Source: Trichomonas vaginalis G3 (Eukaryota > Parabasalia > Trichomonadida > Trichomonadidae). Taken from it: 64,000 bases of DNA. A program made the translations under genes and the position numbers. The stretch lies in assembly GCF_026262505.1 (NCBI RefSeq), contig NC_067207.1:23776082-23840081 (forward strand). Reading direction: 5' to 3'. Position 1 is the first letter of the stretch. Each line of letters starts with the position of its first letter. The notes under the pieces are model-generated. The model had not been told where the DNA came from and ran no database searches. It saw only the letters and a list, made by a program, of their open reading frames with translations. This document shows, in pieces, positions 10,937 to 19,297 of this stretch.

Positions 10937-11045
10937 GGCGTCCTAAGGCGTCCTAGTGTAAATTTCTCAAAATTGTGATATTTACATCACATTTTTGAGA
11001 GGTTTATGGGCGTCCTAAGGGAAAATTGAATAGCTAGGGCGTCCC
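10937..11045. repeat. GGCGTCCTA direct repeats around a stem-loop
   Basis: Four copies of GGCGTCC(T/C) begin at 10937, 10947, 11009 and 11038. Between the second and third lies an inverted repeat, 10965-10979 against 10986-11000, with 15 bp, one mismatch and a 6-nt loop. It sits between the giant gene and the end of Maverick M1. It could be a small non-autonomous element or a regulatory hairpin. Confidence 0.6.
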
Positions 11046-11088
11046 GAATTTTCATTCTAAGATTTAAATATATTATAAAAAAAAAGGT

Positions 11089-11126
11089 AGTGGGGCTTCC
11101 AGGCACTTCGTGCCCTCTAGCCCCGA
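11089..11126 (+). repeat. Maverick terminal repeat, M1 left end
   Basis: GTGGGGCTTCCAGGCACTTC followed by GTGCC and TCTAGCC. The same block occurs at 36473 and 52502, each time preceded by an A-rich run. The inner sequence around 11255-11300 also resembles 36580-36620, so the inverted terminal homology extends about 200 bp with divergence. Confidence 0.75.
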
Positions 11127-11166
11127 AGATGTTTAGTATAAATGAAGTTTTTATTCGGAAAATTGT

Positions 11167-11272
11167 TAGTCTTCTGGTGTGAATTCGGAGGACTCTTCTT
11201 CTTCCTCCATTGCTTCTGGGAAGAAGCCTTCTTCTGGGTCGAAAACATTATATAATGTGTCACTTTTCACAA
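11167..11272 (-). pseudogene. Acidic C-terminal gene fragment at the Maverick end
   Basis: On the minus strand an open stretch ends in an acidic tail (AMEEEEESSEF, then a stop at 11167-11169). No start codon is seen within the element end, so it is read as the fossil tail of an element gene. Function unknown. Confidence 0.35.
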
Positions 11273-11345
11273 ATTATATATGTTTTCATGTTTTGTCACT
11301 TTTCTGTCACTTTTCAGGGAAAAACATTTTTATTATTATATATAA

Positions 11346-12164
11346 ATGAATTTTACAAAACCTCCGTTACCGTTCTTTGGAAATAAAAGTAAATGTAAAG
11401 ATATTATATTGAGAGAACTTAAGAAACTACCGAATGGTCTAACATTTGTAGATTTGTTCGGTGGAAGTTTCTATATATCCCATTTGTGCCATACAATATT
11501 CCCAGACTCAAAGATTATATGCAATGACTTCGACAACTATATGGACCGTCTCAAACATATACCAGACACAAACAATATATTGAAAGAGTTAAAAGAAAAG
11601 ATACCTATAGGTAAGATGGAACGTATACCATTAGATAAGAAAAATATTGTGAGAGAGGTTTTGAAAAAAGCAGAATATATAGACTGGGATAGTATATCTG
11701 CTAGACTATTATATAGTGGTTCTATAAGAGTTCATGACATTGAAACACTTATGTCAAAAGTTTTATATCTTAACTATACAAATGTTTTCAAAGAGGACAT
11801 AGAAAAATATATTGAGGGTATAGAGTTTGTGAGATGTTATTGGACAGAGTTGTATGAAAAATATAAAGACAAGGAAAATGTTTTCTTTATAGTGGACCCG
11901 CCGTTCTATAACACATGGGATTTTCAATACCAAGTAGACTGGACTTTGAGAGACTCTTTAGAAACTTTAGACGTTTTACATAACCATCCATGCTTTTACT
12001 TTACATCCGATAAAAGTGGTTTGGAAACCGTTATGAGATGGTTAGAGGACATACATGACTATGAGTTTAGATATGACAAGATAGAATATGAGAGAGGTCC
12101 TATAAACCGGAGAAAGTGTCATAACAAAGAAATTTTATTAGTAAGTAAATGTGGTTTGAAATAG
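11346..12164 (+). CDS. D12-class (Dam-like) DNA N6-adenine methyltransferase of M1
   Basis: An open frame of 272 residues, close to the length of bacterial Dam. Motifs are in the order of the D12 class: PFFGNKSK at residues 9-16 (S-adenosylmethionine site), FVDLFGGSF at 34-42, CNDFD at 59-63, and DPPF at 184-187 as the catalytic DPPY-type motif. The predicted reaction is transfer of methyl to the N6 of adenine in DNA. D12 enzymes often recognise GATC, but the specificity of this one cannot be read from the sequence. It is the first gene inside the element. Its ATG follows a T-rich/ATATA leader, and its 3' end overlaps the next small frame by 16 nt. Maverick-encoded adenine methyltransferases are known in T. 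vaginalis, where N6-methyladenine is abundant. Confidence 0.88.
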   Translation: MNFTKPPLPFFGNKSKCKDIILRELKKLPNGLTFVDLFGGSFYISHLCHTIFPDSKIICNDFDNYMDRLKHIPDTNNILKELKEKIPIGKMERIPLDKKNIVREVLKKAEYIDWDSISARLLYSGSIRVHDIETLMSKVLYLNYTNVFKEDIEKYIEGIEFVRCYWTELYEKYKDKENVFFIVDPPFYNTWDFQYQVDWTLRDSLETLDVLHNHPCFYFTSDKSGLETVMRWLEDIHDYEFRYDKIEYERGPINRRKCHNKEILLVSKCGLK

Positions 12165-12280
12165 GACTACTTGTTTTAGGTTTTTCCATTGTGTCATTTA
12201 TTTATTTGACGTGGCAGAAAAGTACAGAGAATATGAAGATGAACCAATGCCTGCAAATGTTCAGTATATGTACTCGTAAG
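12149..12280 (+). pseudogene. Small single-pass membrane protein of M1 (fossil)
   Basis: Overlaps the 3' end of the methyltransferase gene. The first 22 residues (GLLVLGFSIVSFIYL) form one predicted transmembrane helix, followed by a short charged tail. This is the sort of small membrane protein found in virus-like elements. It appears broken. Family not recognised. Confidence 0.4.
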
Positions 12281-12285
12281 AGATA

Positions 12286-12302
12286 TTTTTATCTAATATT
12301 AA
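12286..12302 (+). promoter_or_regulatory. TTTTTAY start-proximal box
   Basis: TTTTTATC lies 11 nt before the ATG at 12303. It is one of at least seven near-identical leaders upstream of Maverick genes in this window. Confidence 0.5.
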
Positions 12303-12664
12303 ATGGACGCACAGAACTTAGCGAATGCACAGCAACCTGGACAACCAAACCCAGAGAATATTCCAAATGAAGTTAGAATACAAACTGCAATGGCAAACTA
12401 TGGTCAAGTGCCAACAGATGTACAAATGCAAACTGCCATGTCAAATGACGCTGCGTTAGGTTTGCCACCATGGTATGCAAATATGAGATGGAAAGAGTTT
12501 TATACAAACCCTGAAGTGGATATAAACAACTTTATGCAGATGACGCGAACACAGGAGTTGACCCAGAATATGTTTTCTACCAGAGGAGAAACAGAATGTA
12601 TGAGCTCCAGTTAAAGAATGCTATGGAACTCAACAGGAAACGTAAGAGACTAGGCGGACATTAG
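12303..12664 (+). pseudogene. Small Maverick protein of unknown function
   Basis: Begins MDAQNLANAQQPGQPNPEN. It is Gln/Asn/Pro-rich at the start, then has a Trp-containing segment (LPPWYANMRWKEF). The region continues coding-like to about 12664, ending in a basic tail. It is placed between the membrane-type frame and an MGFF protein and preceded by a TTTTTAY box. It looks slightly broken. No family recognised; a minor structural role is a guess from context. Confidence 0.45.
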
Positions 12665-12682
12665 ATTTTTACATATAGTAAA

Positions 12683-12921
12683 ATGGGTTTCTTCAGTAAG
12701 ATAGGAAACTTCTTTCGAAATGTTGGAAGAGGTATATGGAATGGAATAAAATCTGTCGGAAGAGGAATTTGGAACGGTGTCAAAATATTGGTAAAAGGGT
12801 AGGTCAGTTCGTTGGTATTATACCTAAAGACCTGAACCAGAAGAGCAAGCTCCTGTTATACAACAGCCTGAACCTGCACCACAGTCTAGTTGGCAACCAA
12901 ATCCAACACCTCAACCGTATT
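12683..12921 (+). pseudogene. MGFF-type small hydrophobic/amphipathic protein
   Basis: Starts MGFFSKIGNFFRNVGRGIWN with a repeated GRGIWNG(I/V)K amphipathic motif; coding-like Pro/Gln-rich sequence follows to about 12921. The glycine at position 2 and the amphipathic head resemble the MGLF protein at 16692 and membrane-active minor virion proteins of Polinton-like elements. It is preceded by TTTTTAC 11 nt upstream of the ATG. Fossil; functional reading is inference. Confidence 0.4.
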
Positions 12922-12974
12922 AAAAATTATATTTTTACCGTTCGATAGTAGTTGTATATGAAACTAAGTTCTAA

Positions 12975-13770
12975 GTAAAACGCATGGTATAATGGAATTA
13001 TTCTTTTTCTTCATCTGTAGTAAACCATACTTGAAAGTCTGAAATACTTCCACTTGGTGGTTCGTAAACTTTGTAGGTTTTTTCGTAAAGTCATTCATCA
13101 GACATAAGAAAGAGTTTTGCGCACCAGAAAATGAAGCATGAACAAAATAGCATCTGGGTCGAAAATATTTTCATATGTTCCATTAGGGTTTTCGACTTCA
13201 TAAAAGTCTGGGTGTACTGGATATGCTGCAGGCTGATTTACATCCTCATAAATCTATACCATGCCAAGTTGTTATATTTTGTAGAAATATAAACGTTTTC
13301 TCCAAGGTCTTCTATTCTATTGATTTTAACAGTTGCATTTTTCCTGTCATAAATAATATCGAGATGGTATTCTCCTTCGTCAATGTTATACTGTTTTGCA
13401 TATTCGATATAGATATCGTTTATTTTTTCTTGAAAAGCTTGAAGAGTTGTTTCTAAGTTTACAAGCAAACTAACTTGTAAAAGTTTTCCCTGTTCAAGAT
13501 TTCTCATACATACGTTTTTCTTTGTTATAGTATCGAACTTCAAAACCGACCGTAAATGGGAAACCATGTATGGCTTCTGAAATGAACTTCATTCTACGAA
13601 AGCCAATAGCTTTTGTGACAGATGGATCTCTTAGCCATCTTAATGGGTAGTCAAAACGATAGCCTTCATGCTTTACAGTCTCTGTCTCAAATTTTGACCG
13701 ACATTAGTAAAAAGTTCATCTAATGGTTTAGTTGTAGCAACTCTTGAATTTTCTTTTCTATTGGAAGCAT
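12975..13770 (-). pseudogene. Broken reverse-oriented paralogue of the 286-residue M1 protein
   Basis: Minus-strand pieces match the intact gene at 18300-19160 in several places. One is a segment with LEXTLXXFQ and YHLDIIYD-like strands; another is the motif YEPPSxSxSDFQVWFTT. This is a decayed second copy in opposite orientation, with several breaks. The longest open piece is 13238-13567. Confidence 0.6.
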
Positions 13771-13787
13771 ATTTTATCTAGAATAAA

Positions 13788-15719
13788 AATGTCAAATGAA
13801 ACAGCGTCTATGAGAGAAATACAACACAACCGACAACTCATTATGCAAGCTCTAAATAAGAACAAACAAACTTTTCAAACTATTCTAAGATATCTGAGTC
13901 ATTGAAAGAAGGAAACTTAAAACTGACATTAAACCCAATGACAGATGAGTTTCTATTTCAAGACAAGAAGAACAATACTGTCTGTATAAATCCAACAAAA
14001 GGAACTTTAAACGAGAAACCTATAAATGAACTTCTTTTGAAAGCAGATGTTGACAACAAAGCTGACAAAGAATATGTAGACGATGCAATAGCAAAAGAAG
14101 AAGAAAGAGCTAACAATGCTTATGCAACAAAAGAACATACTCATCCTGAACTAGCAGACAAAACATATGTTGAAATAAAATGTCAAGTGAAGTGACAAGA
14201 GCTGAAAACGAATATTCTAAAAAGACTCATACACATTCTATATCTGAAATAACAGACTTACAAGAACCTTAAACAGTAAAAGTGCCGTTGGACATACACA
14301 TACCATTGCAAATATTACAAACTTACAAGAAACCTTAAACAGGAAAGTGCCGTTGGACATACACATTCTATATCTGAAATAACAGACTTACAAGAAACCT
14401 TAAACAGGAAAAAGTGCCGTTGGACATACACATACCATTGCAAATATTACAAACTTACAAGAAACCTTAAACAGGAAAAGTGCCGTTGGACTACACATAC
14501 CATTGCAAATATTACAAACTTACAAGAAACCTTAAACAGGAAAAGTGCCGTTGGACATACACATACCATTGCAAATATTACAAACTTACAAGAAACCTTA
14601 AACAGGAAAAGTGCCGTTGGACATACACATACATCTTCTGAAATAACAGACTTAAACGTTAGCCTTGAAAAAGAAAGCAGATAAAACATATGTCAATGAA
14701 TATACCAAAGTTTGATAGGAAAACAAAAAATATTGAAACTATTGTTGTGACTTTCTGTCAATGAAGAAAATAAATATTTTAGATGGCAGTTTGTACAGTC
14801 CTTAAGAAATGGTAATACGTATAAACTCATTCCGAAAAATAACAATGAAATGTATGTAAGCTATATAAAGAATGATGGTACACAAGTTAAAGTTCCATTA
14901 GACAACAACTGCTACTTAAACTTATATGGAGACGAACAAAAGAAATATTTCCGAGTTTATGAAATGGCAGATATGACATTGCCTGACCCAGCTCCAGCAC
15001 CATATTATTATGACTATGTAGATGACGAAGGAACACTACATGCAGATGAACAAAAGCAAACATTATATTTAGATTATTATAGATATAAAAGATATAATGC
15101 AATAGAAAAAACGAGAATAGTATATTATTATATAGATGACAGAAATAAATATTATAGTCAAGATTTTACCTACCCTGAAAACATAAGATTATATTATAAA
15201 AAATATTCTTACACAAACCAGAAGAAACCTGAAATAGTTGCACTATATTTTAAGTTCAAAAGAGACAATCCTATAATGTCTCATATGTTTGATTTAATGA
15301 ACCCAGTAGGTTCTATTTATACATCTATGGAAGCAAGAGGTCCTCAAGTAATGTTTGGTGTTGGTGCATGGGAACAAATAGTCGACAGGTTTTTGTATTG
15401 TGCAAACTCTTCAAAGGAAACAGGTGGAAGTAAAACGATTTCAGGTGAAAATTTACCTGCACACAGTCACTACATAGATTTAAGTACATCTCAAGCAGGT
15501 TGGCATAAGCATAGATATTGGGATTGGTCAGGAATGACAAAAGGTCAAGGATATGATGTTAAAGACGACGTTAAGTTTGCTATAAATTGTTACTGGGATG
15601 ACACTCAGGGAAAAGGAAACCATACACATCACGTTTCAGGATATACGCAAACAACGGGACAAAGTAAAGAATACATGCCACCTTACATGACAGTTTACGC
15701 ATGGTATAGAATTGCTTAG
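13788..15719 (+). pseudogene. Phage-type tail-fibre / tail-collar protein of M1 (fossil)
   Basis: The region starts MSNETASMREIQHN after an ATTTTATC box. It runs through coiled trimer-like repeats with GHTHT and HSISEITDLQE units, and ends in an open segment of 289 residues (14850-15719). The C-terminal part has the layout of bacteriophage tail-collar/baseplate fibre tips: NPVGSIYTS, FGVGAWEQIVDRFLYC, LPAHSH, NHTHHV and MPPYMTVYAW. The repeated His-x-His pairs are typical of metal-binding phage fibres. In a Maverick this could be a receptor-binding spike. The gene is convergent with the integrase and the stop codons overlap. It is broken in a few places within and around the repeats. A second copy begins at the right window edge. 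Confidence 0.7.
14220..14665 (+). repeat. 66-bp tandem repeat in the fibre gene
   Basis: About seven units of 66 bp (22 codons), each carrying GTTGGACATACACATACC. They encode the GHTHTIANITNLQETLN type repeat of trimeric fibres. Copy number probably varies between elements. Confidence 0.8.
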
Positions 15720-16674
15720 TCGTCATTTTCAACTTCTTTAGCATATTCGTCAGGAGTTGTCTTATATTTGTTAGGAACTGTCTTTGAAAGTATACCACCT
15801 TGAACTTTGACAAGTTTGAAACGAGGTCTGACAATAGTAGTTTTATCTTCTGCTTGCAGTGTGTACATTTTGCCATGTTTGCCTAAAACTTCATAATATT
15901 CTCTTGTATACTTTCTTCTATTTTTACGAACACGAATGTGAGTACCTGTCGGGTTCCCATTGTTGTCATAGTCAATAGTATTTTCATATGGGTCGCGTTT
16001 AGGTATTTCTATTTTTACTTTGTCACCTTTCTGAAGTTTGAAGCCCGGCATTCTTTCTTGTTTGTCTCTTTTGACTAAATTATTAAATATATAGTCTTTC
16101 TCTAAGTCAGGGTTGTTTTTCATTTCTTCGGGGAGTGGTTTCCCAAACCTTTTTGTTTACGGCTATTGTAAATATTTAAAACTTGTCTCATCTTTGCCAT
16201 GGAGAAGTGTCTATATTTGTCGTCATATGACATTTCATTTGCTTCACCACCTTGTGGTTGGTTTAAGTCTCTTAACATTTTTATACAACCGTCAATGACA
16301 CCAAGAGCAGAATGGTTTTGGTCGACAATGAAACATTGGTTTACATTTTTTGAACGCAGATAGTTTTTTACATCATCTGATTTGAAAGAACTTTCACAGT
16401 CAGATGTCAGTTTTGTTGGATGGTATTTGTCAACGAATATTGTCAAAGCAGTTTTCACATCTAAAATATTTTTGGACCATAATGGTATGGCTTCACAGTA
16501 TCTTGTGTTTTGACCGACAAATATTAGCCAGTATGGTGGTCCATCTGTTCTAACTCTCGGAATGTTTTCCAAGATATCCATAAACCAAGCATTTGGTGTT
16601 GAACTAAAAATTTTTATCATGAGTGCTTTCTTTGTTGCTTTAGAAACATAGGGGTCCTTGTTTGGATTCGTCAT
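15716..16674 (-). pseudogene. Maverick integrase (retroviral-type rve) of M1 (fossil)
   Basis: Two adjacent open stretches cover this gene region. The N-terminal one has a core integrase texture (NAWFMDILENIP, YWLIFVGQNTRYCEAIPLW, LTSDCESSF) typical of Maverick/Polinton c-integrases. The C-terminal one is basic and ends in an SH3/chromo-like stretch (MPGFKLQKGDKVKIE, RKYTREYYEVLG). The role is insertion of the element's DNA ends. It is convergent with the fibre gene and divergent from the MGLF gene with only 17 nt between start codons. A very similar copy lies at 62904-63848. This copy is broken. Confidence 0.75.
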
Positions 16675-16691
16675 TTTTTATCCTATAAGAA
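16675..16691. promoter_or_regulatory. 17-nt bidirectional start region
   Basis: Only 17 nt (containing TTTTTTATCCTATAAG) separate the ATG of the minus-strand integrase from the ATG of the plus-strand MGLF gene. The same divergent pair occurs inverted at 62887-62903. It carries the TTTTTAY box 11 nt before the plus-strand ATG. Confidence 0.55.
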
Positions 16692-17093
16692 ATGGGTTTA
16701 TTTGGCGCATTAGCAGGAGTTGCATCCAGATTTTTGCCCGCAGTGGGAACAATAGCCAGAGGTGTATTTGGAGTTGGAAGGAAGATTTTGAGTACATTAG
16801 GTATACTTAAAGAGAAAGCACAACCTATTATACAAACTGTACAGAAAGGTTGGGATGTAGCACGAGATGCAACAAATCTTATTCCAAATCCTGAAACAAG
16901 AGGAAAAGTTCAAGGATGGATGGACAATGTAGGAAGACAAGCAGGAAACTATTATAACAAAGCAAATGACTACTATAACCAAGCAGGACACTATATGGAC
17001 CAAGGTGAAAGATTCTTTAACAGAGGATATAACCATGCACAACAATGGGTAAACAATAACCAACCTCAACCGCCTCAAACGTGGGGAATGTAA
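16692..17093 (+). CDS. MGLF small virion-type protein, 133 residues
   Basis: Starts MGLFGALAGVASRFLPAVG, with a Gly/Ala/hydrophobic amphipathic head (residues 1-40). A helical middle and a Tyr/Asn/Gln-rich tail (YYNKANDYYNQAGHYMDQG) follow, ending QPPQTWGM. The glycine at position 2 fits N-myristoylation. The arrangement resembles membrane-active minor capsid proteins (adenovirus pVI-like) of Polinton-type elements, but that is an analogy. Whole in M1. An inverted, almost identical copy is at 62487-62886. Confidence 0.6.
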   Translation: MGLFGALAGVASRFLPAVGTIARGVFGVGRKILSTLGILKEKAQPIIQTVQKGWDVARDATNLIPNPETRGKVQGWMDNVGRQAGNYYNKANDYYNQAGHYMDQGERFFNRGYNHAQQWVNNNQPQPPQTWGM

Positions 17094-17095
17094 AG

Positions 17096-17112
17096 TTTTT
17101 TACTGAGATGAA
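17096..17112 (+). promoter_or_regulatory. TTTTTTACTGAGATGAA leader
   Basis: Identical leader sequence stands directly before the ATGs at 17113 and 17285, and in inverted form before the M3 copies (near 62290 and 62470). It contains the TTTTTAY box 10 nt from the ATG. Confidence 0.55.
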
Positions 17113-17265
17113 ATGAACAATACAGCATTGAGACAAATGGGTTCAAGATGGATTTGTCGGCTTCCAGCAGTTACACCACGTGTTTGTCAAGTTCTTCCTA
17201 TACCTCAGGAAGTTTTAGACCGACTTAAAAAACAACAACAACCAGTTGAAAACAAACCAAACTAA
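17113..17265 (+). CDS. 50-residue Maverick protein
   Basis: Begins MNNTALRQMGSRWICRLP and ends QQQPVENKPN. It is too short for standard ORF lists, but the same frame is kept whole in the inverted copy (62312-62467, 51 residues, one codon longer), and both share the TTTTTTACTGAGATGAA leader. Basic and Gln-rich; function unknown. Conservation of frame between two element copies supports a real gene. Confidence 0.65.
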   Translation: MNNTALRQMGSRWICRLPAVTPRVCQVLPIPQEVLDRLKKQQQPVENKPN

Positions 17266-17267
17266 AA

Positions 17268-17284
17268 TTTTTTACTGAGATGAA
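17268..17284 (+). promoter_or_regulatory. TTTTTTACTGAGATGAA leader, second copy
   Basis: Same 17-nt leader as at 17096-17112, directly before the ATG at 17285. Confidence 0.55.
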
Positions 17285-17872
17285 ATGACCGAAGAAGTTG
17301 AAACGGTAGATTTGACACCACAAACAAAAAGTTCAGAACCATTGTCAAAACCTGTCAAAGAACTTACAGATGAAGAGAAAAATTCAATAATAGAAAGTGC
17401 CAGGTCTGGAAATACAAACCCTAACTACAAAGTCACTTTTCATAAAAATGGAACGGCAAGTATCTCAAAAAAGAAACAGACTCTCACAAATAAAATATTG
17501 AAGTCTGAAGGAGCTTTCGAGACAACAGATGGAAAAGTTTACTTCACTGACCAACAGTTCATTATAGAACATCTCATTGACTTAGAGTCGAAATATTCTA
17601 AACTTTACAACAAACACAAAAAGTTGAAAGGAAAACAAAAACAAATGGCATATGATATTTATGAAAGATGTTGACGACACAACTGTTCCTGCAAGTGAAG
17701 TAAAGTCAGAGAAACCGAAAAAGTGACGAAAAACCGATAGAAGAAGAAAAACCAAAAACTGAAGATAAAACCAAAACCAAAGTTTAGTTTCCAAACTAAA
17801 CCAAGTCAACCTTCATTAGCTGGTATGGGTTGGCGTCAAAGACTTATGGCAGCAGGCGGTTATGTAAAGTAA
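17285..17872 (+). pseudogene. MTEEVE Maverick protein (fossil)
   Basis: Open for 129 residues from MTEEVETVDLTPQTKSSEP, then coding-like to about 17872. It is acidic/Ser-rich at the N-terminus, has a central Lys-rich helix (IDLESKYSKLYNK), and a Pro/Lys/Glu-rich linker before a GMGWRQRL-type basic end. The inverted copy at 61713-62292 has the same layout. Unknown family; likely a virion core or DNA-binding accessory protein, by composition only. Broken. Confidence 0.5.
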
Positions 17873-17916
17873 AGAAAAAAATATTTTTTTATTTTTATAA
17901 AAATGCCCCATATAGA

Positions 17917-18147
17917 ATGGATAGAAAATCTGCTAGAATAAAAGCAGAGTTGCAAAGATATGGTTGGAGAGTTTCGAAGAATTTTAAATATAGGAAGGGA
18001 AGACCCATAAAAGTCTATGACAAACTGGCTGGTCTGACCTACGAAATGGATTTGGAAACAGCACGTGCCAATTATCCAAACAGACTAGAGAGGTTAGAAG
18101 AAGAACGTCTTATGGACATGCCTTTCGATGTGTTAAACATTGCATGA
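17917..18147 (+). CDS. Small basic Maverick protein (MDRKSARIKAELQRYG)
   Basis: The in-frame ATG at 17917 starts MDRKSARIKAELQRYGWRVS. The chain is Lys/Arg/Tyr-rich with two helices (KSARIKAELQRYG and NRLERLEEERLMDM). The inverted copy at 61376-61681 begins slightly upstream (MPPYRMDRK) and has a longer C-terminus. A small DNA- or RNA-binding protein is plausible from charge. No family recognised. Confidence 0.5.
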   Translation: MDRKSARIKAELQRYGWRVSKNFKYRKGRPIKVYDKLAGLTYEMDLETARANYPNRLERLEEERLMDMPFDVLNIA

Positions 18148-18194
18148 AGTAAAAATTTATTTTTAAAAAGTGACATTTTTTTATTTTATTTGAA

Positions 18195-18299
18195 ATGTAC
18201 GCTGAGTTTGTTGGAGAAGACCGTTGGGAAACTTGTTTGTTAGATGAGAAATATGAAATGGCATACCATTTTAAAACAATATATTTTTACATATATTAA
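18195..18299 (+). CDS. 34-residue frame immediately upstream of the 286-residue gene
   Basis: ATG at 18195, stop TAA at 18297-18299, and the next gene's ATG begins at 18300 with no gap. It starts MYAEFVGEDRWETC. It may be a tiny gene, an upstream ORF controlling the following gene, or a relic of another start. Confidence 0.35.
   Translation: MYAEFVGEDRWETCLLDEKYEMAYHFKTIYFYIY
18283..18299 (+). promoter_or_regulatory. TTTTTAY start-proximal box
   Basis: TTTTTACATATATTAA lies directly before the ATG at 18300; the box-to-ATG distance is 10 nt. Same leader type as other Maverick genes. Confidence 0.5.
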
Positions 18300-19160
18300 A
18301 TGCTTCAGGTTGAAAAACAAAGAACAAAAGTAGCAGATACAAAACCGTTAGACTATATCTTTACAAATGCTGGTAGGACTATTTCAGATGAAGAAATTTC
18401 ATCCCGAGTATACAGGTTTGACTATCCAATTCGTTGGCTTCAAAGTCCTTCAGATGCAAAGGCAATAGGATTTAGAAGAGTTTTGTTTTCAAATAGAACT
18501 AACGCATTTATGTTCGCAGTATATTTTCATGGGCAGTATAAAGGTTCTGATGGTCTAATAGACAAATTTGACGAAATGAGAATCTTTACAGTTCGTTCAG
18601 ACGAAAGTCTTGAGAAAACTCTAAATGACTTTCAAACTCAAATGAACAAATATTATTGGGAATTTCAAGAAAAATACGACTCTTTACTAAATGGAACATA
18701 CTATCTGAAACTAGAATATGACAAGATGAACTCCACCGTTTCATTTCAAAAGATTGAAATTAACCCTCCAAGAGATACAGAGTTTTTATTTTGGAAAGTA
18801 GACAAACGTTCTTGGGCACAATTTCTTCGGTTACTAAACCAGAACGAACCATTACCACCAGATGGTCCATTTAAATTTATACTTCCACCAGCAGATTTGA
18901 CAGTTTATAGAAACGTGTTTGACCCTCAAAATGTTATGTGTCATGCAAGTTTCAGTTCAAGCAACAATAGTTTTCTATGTATTGGTAAGGACTTTTATGA
19001 CTTTGCTTCTAAATTCTACGAACCACCTAGTAACAGTTTCTCTGACTTTCAAGTTTGGTTCACAACAAATGGTGTGCAACATATTATTCCATTGTACTAT
19101 GACTTTTATCTCGAATTGTCTTTCATCTATAACTACGGAAAAGTGCTGAAAAAGTATTGA
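18300..19160 (+). CDS. 286-residue Maverick protein, candidate minor structural protein
   Basis: Whole frame beginning MLQVEKQRTKVADTKPLDYI. It is rich in aromatic beta-strand-like segments (FAVYFHGQYKGSDG, TYYLKLEYDKMNST, FLFWKVDKRSW, DFQVWFTTNG, IIPLYYDFYLELSFIYNYG) with Pro-rich loops. The length and beta-rich character fit a single jelly-roll minor capsid (penton-type) protein, which Mavericks normally encode. No diagnostic motif is visible, so this is inference. A broken paralogue lies in reverse at 12975-13770. It is followed by one GATC-centred palindrome. Confidence 0.5.
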   Translation: MLQVEKQRTKVADTKPLDYIFTNAGRTISDEEISSRVYRFDYPIRWLQSPSDAKAIGFRRVLFSNRTNAFMFAVYFHGQYKGSDGLIDKFDEMRIFTVRSDESLEKTLNDFQTQMNKYYWEFQEKYDSLLNGTYYLKLEYDKMNSTVSFQKIEINPPRDTEFLFWKVDKRSWAQFLRLLNQNEPLPPDGPFKFILPPADLTVYRNVFDPQNVMCHASFSSSNNSFLCIGKDFYDFASKFYEPPSNSFSDFQVWFTTNGVQHIIPLYYDFYLELSFIYNYGKVLKKY

Positions 19161-19162
19161 AA

Positions 19163-19297
19163 AATAATGTTTATGTTAGCATGTTAGATCTAACACGTTT
19201 TCTAACCACTTTTCTAACATCGTAGAAAACTCATGAAAACAATTTATTTTTGACACTTTCACAAAAAACATAAAAAAGTGAAGTTAAAATGAGATGT
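19163..19297. repeat. GATC-centred palindrome with TCTAAC satellites
   Basis: GTTAGATCTAAC with GATC at 19187-19190, followed by two TTTTCTAAC words. It is the first of about fifteen such modules in M1. Confidence 0.7.

Noticed and set aside
14447-14689. Minus-strand Cys/Phe-rich repeat ORF
   Set aside because: Antisense shadow of the 66-bp fibre repeat.
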